This document shows, in pieces, positions 9,525 to 19,389 of a stretch of 64,000 nucleotides of DNA (the stretch's first letter is position 1; every line of letters begins with the position of its first letter). The DNA comes from Jatrophihabitans sp. Lineage in GTDB: Bacteria > Actinomycetota > Actinomycetes > Mycobacteriales > Jatrophihabitantaceae. The stretch lies in contig DASWNX010000018.1 of assembly GCA_036399055.1 (NCBI GenBank), positions 84,912 to 148,911 of the forward strand. Reading direction: 5' to 3'. The notes beneath the pieces are model-generated. The model saw only the letters and a list, made by a program, of their open reading frames with translations, made no database searches and was not told the origin of the DNA. The position numbers and the translations under genes were made by a program.

Positions 9525-9652
9525 GTAGGACCTCCGGGTAGTGGGAATGGATCCCCGTGGCACATAAGTACCAGTACTGCCCGGTTTCACCTAGTATTAA
9601 TATTTATTAAGGGAGGGTCACGCCGATTTCTGCCGGGTGCCGTCGGCGCTGA

Positions 9653-9997
9653 TTAGCTTGTGCGCCGGTCGAGCTCGGCCCGGGCGCGGACCAGCTCGTC
9701 GCGCAGCTGGCCGGCGCGTTCGAAGTCCAGGTCATCGGACGCGCGCGCCATCTCCGTCGTGATGTCGGCCAGCAGCTGGTCGAGTTCCCAGCGGGTCCGA
9801 GCGCTGAGTTGCACCGCCGCCGTCCGGGTCGAGGTCTCGTCCCCGCCGTCCCGCAGCACCGGCATGACGGCCGGCGCCGCTCCCAGGTGGTGCACCCGGC
9901 CGGTGGCGGGCGCCTTGCGCTGGCGCCGCCGGCCGACCATGTCGCGGGCCCGGCCGGTTCCGGCCGGCAGGCCGTCGGCATCGCTCATGGCAACCAT
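9653..9997 (-). CDS. Small UVR-domain protein
   Basis: A 114-residue protein. Its C-terminal third (ASDDLDFERAGQLRDELVRARAEL, about residues 85-108) matches the UVR motif, the helical hairpin by which UvrB binds UvrC; the same fold occurs in McsA-type and ClpC-adaptor proteins. The N-terminal part is basic and unrecognised (RARDMVGRRRQRKAPATGR). It has no helicase or nuclease domain. Two starts (9997 and 9988) are possible. It may be an adaptor in nucleotide-excision repair, but nothing near it supports this. Confidence 0.6.
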   Translation of the reverse strand: MVAMSDADGLPAGTGRARDMVGRRRQRKAPATGRVHHLGAAPAVMPVLRDGGDETSTRTAAVQLSARTRWELDQLLADITTEMARASDDLDFERAGQLRDELVRARAELDRRTS

Positions 9998-10063
9998 GTT
10001 ATGGCGGGCTGGCCGGTTGCGCCGAGCAGTCCCAGACCATGCTTAGACTTACATGCAGCGGGC

Positions 10064-10081
10064 TCGTGAAAGTTTTCACGA
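10064..10081. promoter_or_regulatory. Candidate Rex operator upstream of the MenJ-nuo block
   Basis: TCGTGAAAGTTTTCACGA is an 18-bp palindrome (8-bp arms, 2-bp centre). Its core GTGAA-AGTT-TTCAC matches the Rex operator pattern TGTGAA-N4-TTCACA except at the outer base of each arm. Rex is the NADH/NAD+-sensing repressor that controls nuo, cyd and related operons in Streptomyces and other Gram-positives. It lies about 100 bp before the MenJ-like gene, which leads the respiratory block. TAGACT at 10044 could be a -10 element just upstream. Confidence 0.55.
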
Positions 10082-10180
10082 ACCGTCGCACCTGAGGGGT
10101 AGCGGGTTCGCGCTGGCGCGCCATCGGCCGGCGGACGCGAGACGCCGGGTGTGCGTGGCGCGCCGAATTGAGGGAGCAGG

Positions 10181-11521
10181 ATGACCGTGATCGCCGAGGG
10201 TCCGCGCGGCCTGTCCTTGCCTGCCGAGCAAGGCGAAGACAGCCATTACGACGCCGACGTGATCGTGGTCGGCGCCGGGCCGTCCGGCTCGGCCGCCGCG
10301 TATTGGATGGCCACCGCCGGGCTCGATGTCCTGCTGCTGGAGAAGACGTCCTTCCCGCGCGAGAAGGTCTGCGGTGACGGCCTCACCCCGCGAGGCACCC
10401 GGGCGCTGATCGACATGGGCATCGACGTCAGCGAAGAGGCCGGCTGGCTGCACAACAAGGGTCTGCGGGTGATCGGCGGTGGCATGCGCCTGGAGCTGGA
10501 CTGGCCCGAACTGACCTCGTTCCCCGCTTACGGCCTGGTCCGCCCCCGGGCAGACCTGGACCACCTGCTGGTGCGGCAAGCCGTCAAGGCCGGCGCCCGG
10601 CTGCACGAGCAGACCTCGGTCACCGCGCCGATCCTGGACAAGCAGGGCCGGGTGAGGGGTGTGCGAGCGAAGTCGGCAGCGAGCGGGGACCCGGCCGAGA
10701 TCAGTTACCGGGCCCCGGTCGTGCTGGCCTGCGACGGGGTGTCGGGTCGGTTCGCCCTGGCGCTGGGCATGCAGCGCAATGACAAGCGGCCGATGGGCGT
10801 GGCGGTGCGCCGTTACTACACCAGCCCACGGACCGACGATGACTACCTGGAGTCCTGGCTTGAGTTGTGGGACGGCCCGCCCGGCGCCGACGACGCCAAG
10901 CTGCTGCCCGGCTACGGCTGGATCTTCGGAATGGGCGACGGGTCGGTGAACGTCGGCTTGGGCGTGCTGAACTCCTCTGCCGGTTTCCAGAAGACCAACT
11001 ACCGCTCGCTGCTGACCACCTGGTTGGACAACACCCCGCCCGAGTGGGGCCTGCGCGAGCAGAACGCGCTGTGCCCGACCCAGGGCGCCGGCCTGCCGAT
11101 GGGCTTCAACCGGACACCGCACTACCGCGACGGCGTGCTCCTGGTCGGTGACTCCGGGGGCTCGGTGAACCCGTTCAACGGCGAAGGCATCCCGTACGCG
11201 ATGGAGTCGGGCAAGTTCGCCGCCGAGGCCGTCGTGCAAGCTCTGGCCCGTCCGCAGGGTCCGGCGCGGGAGAAGGCGCTGGCGGCCTACCCGGCGGCGA
11301 TGGCAGCCGAGTGGGGCGCCTACTACCGCCTCGGCGGCGTCTTCGTGAAGTTGATCGGCAATCCGGCGGTGATGCGAGCCTGCACCCGGCACGGCTTGCC
11401 GCATCCCCGGCTGATGCAGTTCGTCCTGAAGTTGCTCGCAAACCTGACAGACCCCCACGACGGCGATGCCAGCGACCGGATCATCACGGCGTTGACCCGC
11501 CTCACGCCGCCGCTGCGATAG
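10181..11521 (+). CDS. Geranylgeranyl reductase-family flavoprotein, MenJ-like
   Basis: A 446-residue FAD-dependent reductase. Residues 24-55 form the Rossmann motif (DADVIVVGAGPSGSAAAYWMATAGLDVLLLEK). Then come FPREKVCGDGLTPRG, the family signature, and the second FAD motif GVLLVGDSGGSVNPFNGEGIPYAMESG. In mycobacteria the orthologous position is held by MenJ, which saturates one isoprene unit of menaquinone; other relatives reduce archaeal-type lipids. Its place directly before nuoA and upstream of a polyprenyl synthase supports a menaquinone role. The iron-box-like site lies between it and nuoA. Confidence 0.88.
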   Translation: MTVIAEGPRGLSLPAEQGEDSHYDADVIVVGAGPSGSAAAYWMATAGLDVLLLEKTSFPREKVCGDGLTPRGTRALIDMGIDVSEEAGWLHNKGLRVIGGGMRLELDWPELTSFPAYGLVRPRADLDHLLVRQAVKAGARLHEQTSVTAPILDKQGRVRGVRAKSAASGDPAEISYRAPVVLACDGVSGRFALALGMQRNDKRPMGVAVRRYYTSPRTDDDYLESWLELWDGPPGADDAKLLPGYGWIFGMGDGSVNVGLGVLNSSAGFQKTNYRSLLTTWLDNTPPEWGLREQNALCPTQGAGLPMGFNRTPHYRDGVLLVGDSGGSVNPFNGEGIPYAMESGKFAAEAVVQALARPQGPAREKALAAYPAAMAAEWGAYYRLGGVFVKLIGNPAVMRACTRHGLPHPRLMQFVLKLLANLTDPHDGDASDRIITALTRLTPPLR

Positions 11522-11537
11522 GCCTGCGATGGATAAC

Positions 11538-11556
11538 TTAGGCAAGCCTAACCAGC
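11538..11556. promoter_or_regulatory. Candidate IdeR/DtxR iron box before nuoA
   Basis: The 19 bases ttaggcaagcctaaccagc match the iron-box consensus TWAGGTWAGSCTWACCTWA at 15 positions; mismatches are position 6 and the last three bases. The core TTAGGCAAGCCTAA is itself a perfect 14-bp inverted repeat. It lies 17 bp after the MenJ-like gene and about 100 bp before nuoA, where an internal promoter would sit. Iron-dependent control of an enzyme with eight or nine Fe-S clusters is plausible. Confidence 0.45.
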
Positions 11557-11652
11557 GGCCGGAACGTCGAGCAGACTACCGTGGCAGTGTTTGTCAAGAG
11601 TGCCGTGAGCCCAACGACGAGTGGACTCGAGTGAGAAGGGGGGCAGGTCACG

Positions 11653-12015
11653 ATGTTAGGGCCTTACCTGCCGATCGTGGTTCTTTTCGCGCTGGCTTTC
11701 GGGTTCGCGGTCTTCTCGGTGATCATCGCGACAGTGACCGGGCCCAAGCGCTACAACAAGGCCAAGCTGTCCTTCTACGAGTGCGGGATCGAGCCCGCGC
11801 CGACGTCCTCGGGACCCAACAGATTCCCGGTGAAGTACTTCCTCACCGCAATGCTGTTCATCGTCTTCGACATCGAGATCATCTTCTTGTATCCCTACGC
11901 CGTCGCCAGCCGGGAGCTGGGCCTGCTGGGCCTGGTCGAGATCTTCCTGTTCCTGGCGACCGTGTTCGTCGCCTACGTCTATGTCTGGCGTCGCGGCGGT
12001 CTGGACTGGGACTGA
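11653..12015 (+). CDS. nuoA: NADH-quinone oxidoreductase subunit A
   Basis: Small membrane subunit of complex I at the junction between peripheral arm and quinone site. It has 120 residues and three membrane helices (about 4-30, 62-84, 90-112). The conserved loop YECGIEPAPTSSGPNRFPVKYF between helices 1 and 2 carries the Cys-Gly-x-Glu characteristic of NuoA, followed by FDIEIIFLYP. A strong purine-rich ribosome site (GAGAAGGGGGG) precedes the ATG. First gene of the 14-gene nuo operon. Confidence 0.97.
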   Translation: MLGPYLPIVVLFALAFGFAVFSVIIATVTGPKRYNKAKLSFYECGIEPAPTSSGPNRFPVKYFLTAMLFIVFDIEIIFLYPYAVASRELGLLGLVEIFLFLATVFVAYVYVWRRGGLDWD

Positions 12016-12018
12016 CTG

Positions 12019-12060
12019 ATGTGCCGACTACCCATTTCCACCACAAGATTGGCCCGCTGA
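12019..12060 (+). other. 13-codon bridging mini-ORF between nuoA and nuoB
   Basis: An ATG three bases after the nuoA stop opens [13 protein letters not shown] and ends at TGA 12058-12060, one base before the nuoB ATG. It fills the whole spacer. No protein family can be assigned. A likely role, if any, is to carry terminating ribosomes to the nuoB start by reinitiation. Compare 13311-13379, 22290-22407 and 57405-57491. Confidence 0.3.
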
Positions 12061-12061
12061 C

Positions 12062-12597
<536 letters not shown>

Positions 12598-12601
<4 letters not shown>

Positions 12602-13314
12602 CCACCGGCCCTGACTTCGACCCTGAGGCGCCGCTCGGGCAGGCGTCGGGAAGCCTGCCGGCCGGTCGGCAGACACCCGGGATGTTCGGGGTCACCGGTT
12701 CCGGTGACACCTCCGGCTTCTCCGGCCTGCAGCGCGAGCCATGGATCGAGTTGCCCGCCGAGCCCCCGTACGGCGGGTACTTCGACGAGGTGATGGAGGC
12801 CTTCGCCGAGGCCTATCCCGAGCACGGGGCCGCGGTCGAGAAGGTCGTGCTGCACCGCGGCGAGCTGACCTTGCACCTGCGGCGCGAGCACATCGCACGG
12901 GTCTGCCAGGTGTTTCGCGACGACCCGGCGCTGCGCTTTGAATTGCTGTCCAGCGTCTCGGGCGTGGACTACCTGGCCCGCGAGGGGGTCGAGGGAAAAC
13001 GGCTGCACGCGGTCTACCAGCTGACCTCGATGACCTTCCGGCGGCGGATCAGGCTCGAGGTCGCGGTCAGCACCGCAGACCCGCGCATCCCCTCGGTCAC
13101 CGGCGTCTACCCGACGGCCGACTGGCAGGAGCGCGAGACCTGGGACCTGCTCGGGATCGTCTTCGACGGCCACCCGGCGCTGACCCGGATCATGATGCCC
13201 GACGACTGGGACGGCCACCCCCAGCGCAAGGACTACCCGCTCGGTGGCGTGGTGACCGAGTACAAGGGCGGCGCGAGCATCCCACCGCCGGACGAGCGGC
13301 GGGCCTACCGATGA
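12598..13314 (+). CDS. nuoC: NADH-quinone oxidoreductase subunit C
   Basis: 30-kDa-type subunit of the peripheral arm, 238 residues. The conserved block is [48 protein letters not shown], including the E-R-E-x-x-D-L-x-G-I motif and the HPxRKDYPL signature. The N-terminal 60 residues are a Gly/Ser-rich extension common in actinobacteria. GTG start overlapping the nuoB stop. Confidence 0.97.
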
Positions 13315-13379
13315 GCAGCGCTCGCACCGGCTCGTCAGCGATGAGCGCTTCGGCCAGAAGTGAGGGGCATAACCGATGA
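13311..13379 (+). other. 22-codon bridging mini-ORF between nuoC and nuoD
   Basis: ATG 13311 overlaps the nuoC stop as ATGA, and the TGA at 13377-13379 overlaps the nuoD ATG as ATGA. The frame [14 protein letters not shown]... is Ser/Ala-rich with no recognisable domain. The 61-bp spacer is therefore completely translated in theory, keeping nuoC and nuoD coupled. Confidence 0.35.
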
Positions 13380-14701
13380 CGACTTCTGATATCTACAGCC
13401 CGTCCCGCGAGACCACCGAGGGACGGATCTTCAACGTCTCCGGCGGTGACTGGGACTCGGTGCTGGGCGCCGAGCCGCTGCACGACGAGCGGCTGGTCAT
13501 CAACATGGGCCCGCAGCACCCCTCGACCCACGGCGTGCTGCGGCTGGTGCTCGAGCTCGAAGGCGAGACGGTCACCGACGCCCGGGTGGTGGTGGGCTAC
13601 CTGCACACCGGCATCGAGAAGAACGCCGAGTTCCGCAACTGGACCCAGGGCAGCGCCTTCGTGACCCGGTGCGACTACCTGGCGAACCTGTTCAACGAGT
13701 CGGTCTACTCGATGGCCGTGGAGAAGCTGCTCGGCACGGTGGTGCCCGAACGCGCCAACCTGATCCGGCTGATGATGATGGAGATCAACCGGATCTCCTC
13801 GCACTGGGTGTGGCTGGCCACCGGCGGCATGGAGCTGGGCGCGCTGACCGCGATGACCAACGGCTTCCGCGCCCGTGAGCGCTGCATGGACATCTTCGAG
13901 CTGATCACCGGCCTGCGGATGAACCACGCCTACATCAGGCCGGGCGGCCTGGCCCAGGACCTTCCCGAGGACGCCCTGCCCAAGATCCGGGACTGGATCA
14001 AGGAGATGGACAAGGAGATCCGGGACGTCGACCGGCTGCTGCGCGGCCAGCCGATCTGGATCAACCGGCTCAAGGGCGTCGGCTGGATCGGCGTCGAGGG
14101 CTGCCTGTCCCTGGGCGTGACCGGCCCGCTGTTGCGGGCCGCCGGCCTGCCCTGGGATCTGCGCAAGACCGACCCGTACCTGGGCTATGAGACCTATGAC
14201 TTCGACGTCCCCACCGACGACGGCGGCGACTGCTGGAGCCGGTTCGTGGTTCGGGTCGCCGAGATGCGCGAGAGCCTTCGGATCATCTCCCAGGTCATCG
14301 AGCGGATCGAGCAGACTCCGGGGCGGGTGATGGTCGACGATCCCAAGATCGCCTGGCCGGCCCAGCTGTCCATCGGCTCCGACGGCATGGGCAACTCGCC
14401 CGCGCACGTCAACAAGATCATGAACGGCTCGATGGAGTCGTTGATCCACCACTTCAAGCTGGTCACCGAGGGCTTCCGGGTGCCGGCCGGGCAGGTCTAC
14501 GTGCCGATCGAGGGCCCCCGCGGCGAGCTCGGCGCGCACGTGGTCTCCGACGGCGGCACCAGGCCCTACCGGGTGCATCTGCGCGAGCCCTCGTTCATCA
14601 ACCTCCAAGCGACCGCGGCGATGTCGATCGGCGGCCAGATCGCCGACGTGATCGCCTCAATCGCCTCGATCGACCCGGTGATAGGTGGCTGTGACCGCTG
14701 A
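13376..14701 (+). CDS. nuoD: NADH-quinone oxidoreductase subunit D
   Basis: 49-kDa-type subunit lining the quinone pocket, 441 residues. Landmarks are [15 protein letters not shown] (quinone-pocket His), [22 protein letters not shown] and the C-terminal [16 protein letters not shown] and IGGCDR ending. The R at the last position matches the usual C-terminus. Stop overlaps the nuoE start (TGATG). The first 30 residues are a variable leader. Confidence 0.98.
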   Translation: MTTSDIYSPSRETTEGRIFNVSGGDWDSVLGAEPLHDERLVINMGPQHPSTHGVLRLVLELEGETVTDARVVVGYLHTGIEKNAEFRNWTQGSAFVTRCDYLANLFNESVYSMAVEKLLGTVVPERANLIRLMMMEINRISSHWVWLATGGMELGALTAMTNGFRARERCMDIFELITGLRMNHAYIRPGGLAQDLPEDALPKIRDWIKEMDKEIRDVDRLLRGQPIWINRLKGVGWIGVEGCLSLGVTGPLLRAAGLPWDLRKTDPYLGYETYDFDVPTDDGGDCWSRFVVRVAEMRESLRIISQVIERIEQTPGRVMVDDPKIAWPAQLSIGSDGMGNSPAHVNKIMNGSMESLIHHFKLVTEGFRVPAGQVYVPIEGPRGELGAHVVSDGGTRPYRVHLREPSFINLQATAAMSIGGQIADVIASIASIDPVIGGCDR

Positions 14702-15609
14702 TGGCCAACACTCGGCTAAGCCTCATCGACATCGGACGGCCCGGTGACCCGGCCGTCTTCGACGCGGACGTGCGCGCCGCGGCGCTGGAGATAGTCGCCC
14801 GTTACCCGCAGGGCCAGTCCCGCTCGGCGTTGCTGCCCATGCTGCACCTGGTGCAGTCCGAGCAGGGCTACGTCTCAGCCGACGGAATCGCCTTCTGCGC
14901 CCAGGTGCTGGACCTGACCAAGGCCCAGGTGGCCGCGGTGGCCACCTTCTACACGATGTACAAGCGGTCCCCGGCCGGTGAGTACCTCGTCAGCGTCTGC
15001 ACCAACACCCTGTGCGGGATGCTCGGCGGCGATGACATCTACCAGGCGCTGTCGGAGCTGCTCGGCGTCGGGATGAACGAGACCGCCGGCGCCGCGGGCG
15101 AGCCCGGCTCGATCACGCTGGAGCGCGCCGAATGCCTGGCCGCCTGTGATTACGCCCCGATCGTGACCGTCAACTACGAGTTCTTCGACAACCAGAGCGT
15201 GGACTCGGCAGTGGGCCTGGTGACCGAGCTGCGGGCGGGCAACCGGCCGCAGCCGACCCGGGGCGCGCCGTTGTGCAGCTTCAAGGAGATCTCGCGCCAG
15301 ATCGCCGGCTTCGTCGACCAGCGGCCGGCCTCGATCCGGGCGCAGGCCACCGGGCCGCAGACCGAGGCCGGGGTCCGGCTGGCCCAGCGGCTCAACCAGC
15401 AGGCGCCGGGTTACCCGCCCGGTGACGAGGCCGAGGCCAGCTCCGTCGACGCCGAGCAGACGGCAGCCGACAACTCCGGCAAGCCCGACTACACCAGCTC
15501 CAACGACGCGCCGCTGAACACCTTCAAAAGCGATCCGGCCGCGGACTCACCCACCGGCGGCCAGAGCGAACGAACCAACACAGCTGACGAAGCTGACAAG
15601 GGAAAGTGA
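14701..15609 (+). CDS. nuoE: NADH-quinone oxidoreductase subunit E
   Basis: 24-kDa-type subunit with the [2Fe-2S] cluster N1a. Ligands are visible in VCTNTLCGMLGG (C-x4-C) and ECLAACDYAP (C-x3-C). The conserved core ends near residue 190. The remaining 110 residues are Ala/Gly/Asp-rich and acidic, giving 302 residues in all, longer than the roughly 160 of E. coli but not unusual for actinobacteria. One base separates its stop from the nuoF ATG. Confidence 0.97.
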   Translation: MANTRLSLIDIGRPGDPAVFDADVRAAALEIVARYPQGQSRSALLPMLHLVQSEQGYVSADGIAFCAQVLDLTKAQVAAVATFYTMYKRSPAGEYLVSVCTNTLCGMLGGDDIYQALSELLGVGMNETAGAAGEPGSITLERAECLAACDYAPIVTVNYEFFDNQSVDSAVGLVTELRAGNRPQPTRGAPLCSFKEISRQIAGFVDQRPASIRAQATGPQTEAGVRLAQRLNQQAPGYPPGDEAEASSVDAEQTAADNSGKPDYTSSNDAPLNTFKSDPAADSPTGGQSERTNTADEADKGK

Positions 15610-15610
15610 C

Positions 15611-16921
15611 ATGCCGCTTACTCCGGTCCTGACCAAGCGGTTCGGCGCCAACGCGCCGTGGCTGCTGGACAACTACGTCAAGCTCGACGGCTACGCCGGC
15701 CTGCGCAAGGCCCTGACGATGCAGCCGGACGAGCTGATCACGCTGGTCAAGGAGTCCAATCTGCGAGGCCGCGGCGGCGCCGGTTTCCCGACCGGCATGA
15801 AGTGGCAGTTCATTCCGCAGGCCAAGCCGGGCCAGGCCGCCAAGCCGCATTACGTGGTGGTCAACGCCGACGAGGGCGAGCCGGGCACCTGCCGGGACCT
15901 GCCGCTGATGATGAACGACCCGCACTCGATGATCGAGGGGATCATCATCGCCTGCTACGCCGTGCGGGCCCAGCACGCCTTCGTCTACATCCGCGGCGAG
16001 GCGGTGCACGCGATCCGCCGGGTCAGCCAGGCGGTGAATGAGGCCTACGCCAAGGGCTACCTCGGCGATAACGTGCTCGGCAGCGGCCTGCGCTTCGACA
16101 TGACCGTGCACGCCGGCGCCGGGGCCTACATCTGCGGCGAGGAGACCGCGCTGCTGGACTCGCTGGAAGGCAAGCGCGGCCAGCCGCGGCTCAAGCCCCC
16201 GTTCCCGGCGACCAACGGCCTCTACGACGCTCCGACGGTGGTCAACAACGTCGGCACCCTGGCCAGCGTGCCCTACATCGTCCTGGGCGGCGCCGCCTGG
16301 CACAAGCAGATGGGCCCGGACGGCTCGCCCGGGACCTCGATCTACTCGCTGTCCGGACGGGTGGCCAACCCGGGCCAGTACGAGGCGCCGATGGGCACCA
16401 CCCTGCGGGAGCTGCTGGAGCTGGCCGGGGGCATGAGCCGTGGCAAGCCGCTGAAGTTCTGGACGCCCGGCGGGTCCTCGACGCCGCTGTTCACCGCCGA
16501 GCACCTGGACGTGCCGCTGGACTTCGACGCGGTGGCCAAGAACGGCTCGATGAACGGCACCTCGGCGGTGATGGTGTTCGACTCCGACGACAGCGTGGTG
16601 CAGGCCGTGCTGAAGTGGACGCAGTTCTACGAGCACGAGTCGTGCGGCAAGTGCACCCCCTGTCGCGAGGGCAATTACTGGACCGCCCAGATCCTGGAGC
16701 GGATCTGGCACGGGCAGGGCACGCTGGCCGACCTCGACGTCCTGCTCGACGTCAGCGACAACATCCTGGGCCGCTCGTTCTGCGCGCTGGGTGACGGCGC
16801 GACCAGCTGCATCACCTCCTCCATCCAGTACTTCAAGGACGAGTACCTCGCCCTGATCGCGAAGAACCCGAACAGCGGCGCCGAGTCGCACGCCCCAGCC
16901 CTGACCGGAGCCCACGCATGA
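15611..16921 (+). CDS. nuoF: NADH-quinone oxidoreductase subunit F
   Basis: NADH dehydrogenase subunit with FMN, NADH site and [4Fe-4S] N3, 436 residues. [15 protein letters not shown] is the NADH/FMN glycine-rich loop, [12 protein letters not shown] the FMN loop, and [12 protein letters not shown] the first three cluster Cys; the fourth is in [13 protein letters not shown] overlap with nuoG. The first residues ([12 protein letters not shown]) fit the usual start. Confidence 0.98.
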   Translation: MPLTPVLTKRFGANAPWLLDNYVKLDGYAGLRKALTMQPDELITLVKESNLRGRGGAGFPTGMKWQFIPQAKPGQAAKPHYVVVNADEGEPGTCRDLPLMMNDPHSMIEGIIIACYAVRAQHAFVYIRGEAVHAIRRVSQAVNEAYAKGYLGDNVLGSGLRFDMTVHAGAGAYICGEETALLDSLEGKRGQPRLKPPFPATNGLYDAPTVVNNVGTLASVPYIVLGGAAWHKQMGPDGSPGTSIYSLSGRVANPGQYEAPMGTTLRELLELAGGMSRGKPLKFWTPGGSSTPLFTAEHLDVPLDFDAVAKNGSMNGTSAVMVFDSDDSVVQAVLKWTQFYEHESCGKCTPCREGNYWTAQILERIWHGQGTLADLDVLLDVSDNILGRSFCALGDGATSCITSSIQYFKDEYLALIAKNPNSGAESHAPALTGAHA

Positions 16922-19386
16922 CTGTCGCACCCGAGAAGCCCGCAGCCGGGCAGCGTCCGGCCGAGGACCTGGTGACCGTCACCATCGACGGCATCGAGAT
17001 CTCGGTTCCCAAGGGCACCCTGCTGATCCGGGTCGCCGAACAGCTGGGCATCCACATTCCGCGCTTCTGCGATCACCCGTTGCTGGAGCCCGCCGGCGCC
17101 TGCCGGCAGTGCCTGGTCGAGGTGACCGACATGGGCAACGGCCGCGGCATGCCCAAGCCGGCCGCCTCCTGCACCACCACGGTCATGCCGGGCATGGTCG
17201 TCAAGACCCAGCTGACCTCGGCGGTGGCGGACAAGGCCCAGCAGGGTGTTATGGAGCTGCTGCTGATCAACCACCCGCTGGACTGCCCGGTCTGCGACAA
17301 GGGCGGCGAGTGCCCCTTGCAGAACCAGGCGATGAGCAATGGCCGCGCCGACTCCCGGTTCTCTGAGATCAAGCGCACCTTCGCCAAGCCCGTCGCGGTG
17401 TCCAGCCAGGTCCTGCTGGACCGGGAACGCTGCGTGCTCTGCCAGCGCTGCACCCGGTTCTCAGAGCAGATCGCCGGCGACCCCTTCATCGACCTGCTCG
17501 AGCGAGGCGCCCAGCAGCAGATCGGCACCTCCACCGACACCCCGTTCCAGTCCTACTTCTCCGGCAACACCGTGCAGATCTGCCCGGTCGGCGCGCTGAC
17601 CGGCGCCTCCTACCGCTTTCGGGCCAGGCCCTTCGACCTGATGTCGACGCCGAGCGTCTGCGAGCACTGCTCGTCGGGCTGCGCGCTGCGCACCGACTGG
17701 CGGCGTGGCAAGATCACTCGCCGGCTCGCTGGTGAGGACGCCGCCGTCAACGAGGAATGGAACTGCGACAAGGGCCGGTGGGCCTTCCAGTACGTCAACC
17801 AGCCCGACCGGCTGCTGGCCCCGCTGATCCGCGACCACTCCGGCCAGCTGGTCGAGACGTCCTGGCCGCAGGCCCTGGAAGCGGCCGCGGCCGGGCTGGC
17901 CCGGGCTCGGGACAACGGCGGGGTCGGCGTGCTGCCCGGTGGCCGGCTGACCGAAGAGGACGCCTACGCCTACGCCAAGTTCGCCCGGATGGCCCTGGGC
18001 ACCAACGATGTCGACTACCGGGCCAGGCCGGGTTCGGATGAGGAGCTGGCGTTCCTCGGCGCGGCGGTGGCCGGCGCCACGCCCGAGACCGGGGCCCTCA
18101 CCTACGCCGACCTGGAGCAGGCCGGCACGGTCCTGCTGGTCGGCTTCGAGCCGGAGGAAGAGTCGCCGATCACCTTCCTGCGGCTGCACAAGGGCGTCCG
18201 CAACGGCCGGTGCGAGGTGCACTCGATCGCCGCGCTAGCCAGTCGCGGTCTGGACAAGCTCGCCGGCCGGCTGCTGCCGACGGCGCCAGGCGCCGAGGCA
18301 GAGGCGATCGCCGCCGTGGACGGCCCGCTGCGAGCGGCGCTGGCGACCGGGGTCATCCTGGTGGGCGAGCGGATGGCCGTGGTGCCCGGAGCGTTGAGCG
18401 CGGTGCTCGAGCTGGCCGCCAGCACCGGCGCCCGGCTGGCCTGGGTGCCTCGACGGGCGGGTGAGCGCGGGGCGGTGGACGCCGGCGCGCTGCCGAACCT
18501 GCTGCCCGGTGGCCGCCCGGTCGCCGACGACGCCGCCCGCGCCGAGGTGGAGCGGGTCTGGAACGCGACCGTGCCGAGCACGCCCGGCCGGGACGTGTCC
18601 GGCATGCTGGCCGCCGTGCTGGCCGAGGAGGCCCCACTCGGTGGCCTGCTGGTCGGCGGCGTGGAGCTGGCCGACCTGCCGGATCCGGCGCTGGCCGAAG
18701 CGGCGCTGGCCGCGGCCGGCTTCGTGGTGAGCCTGGAGATTCGGCACTCAGCGGTCACCGCTCATGCCGACGTGGTGCTGCCGGTGGCAGTGGCGGCCGA
18801 GAAGGCGGGCCGGTTCGTCACGTGGGAGGGCCGGCGCCGGCCGTTCGACCTGACTCTGACCAACACCGGCCAGATGGCTGACGGCCGGGTGCTCAACGCC
18901 CTGGCCGACGAGCTCGACATCGACCTGGGGCTTCCGGGCCCAGCCAGCGCGCGCGACGAGCTGGCAGTGCTGGGGGTCAGCGCCGGCCGCGGACCTCGGC
19001 CCGAGCCGGCCCGTCCGCGTCCGGCCCCCACCGGGTCCGGCCTGGCGCTGGCGACCTGGCACGAGCTGATCGACGGCGGCCGGCTCACCGACGGCGAGCT
19101 GAACCTGGCCGGCACCAGCAAGCCGCTGCGGGTGATGCTGGCCGCGTCCACTGCCGCGGAGCTGGGTGTCAGCGCCGGTGACCTGGTCACGCTCAGCACC
19201 GCGCACGGCTCGCTGACCGCGCCCGTCGAACTGGCCGAACGGGCGGTGGCCGGCGTCGTGTGGCTGCCGACCAACCACCGCGAGGGGTCGGTGCGTAAGG
19301 TGCTGCGGGCAGTCCATGGTGATCAGGTTGCGGTGACTCGCGTCGAACCGGGTTCGGCGCGTGACGGTTCCAGTGAGTGGAGGTAG
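16918..19386 (+). CDS. nuoG: NADH-quinone oxidoreductase subunit G
   Basis: Largest peripheral subunit, 822 residues. The N-terminal ferredoxin-like domain has [23 protein letters not shown] ([2Fe-2S] N1b), then a His-ligated [4Fe-4S] segment, [13 protein letters not shown] and [37 protein letters not shown] at about residue 245 is the extra N7-type cluster of the molybdopterin-like domain, which has lost its cofactor. The C-terminal 130 residues resemble a molydopterin-dinucleotide-binding barrel ([14 protein letters not shown]). Six bases separate it from nuoH. Confidence 0.97.
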   Translation: MTVAPEKPAAGQRPAEDLVTVTIDGIEISVPKGTLLIRVAEQLGIHIPRFCDHPLLEPAGACRQCLVEVTDMGNGRGMPKPAASCTTTVMPGMVVKTQLTSAVADKAQQGVMELLLINHPLDCPVCDKGGECPLQNQAMSNGRADSRFSEIKRTFAKPVAVSSQVLLDRERCVLCQRCTRFSEQIAGDPFIDLLERGAQQQIGTSTDTPFQSYFSGNTVQICPVGALTGASYRFRARPFDLMSTPSVCEHCSSGCALRTDWRRGKITRRLAGEDAAVNEEWNCDKGRWAFQYVNQPDRLLAPLIRDHSGQLVETSWPQALEAAAAGLARARDNGGVGVLPGGRLTEEDAYAYAKFARMALGTNDVDYRARPGSDEELAFLGAAVAGATPETGALTYADLEQAGTVLLVGFEPEEESPITFLRLHKGVRNGRCEVHSIAALASRGLDKLAGRLLPTAPGAEAEAIAAVDGPLRAALATGVILVGERMAVVPGALSAVLELAASTGARLAWVPRRAGERGAVDAGALPNLLPGGRPVADDAARAEVERVWNATVPSTPGRDVSGMLAAVLAEEAPLGGLLVGGVELADLPDPALAEAALAAAGFVVSLEIRHSAVTAHADVVLPVAVAAEKAGRFVTWEGRRRPFDLTLTNTGQMADGRVLNALADELDIDLGLPGPASARDELAVLGVSAGRGPRPEPARPRPAPTGSGLALATWHELIDGGRLTDGELNLAGTSKPLRVMLAASTAAELGVSAGDLVTLSTAHGSLTAPVELAERAVAGVVWLPTNHREGSVRKVLRAVHGDQVAVTRVEPGSARDGSSEWR

Positions 19387-19389
19387 GCG

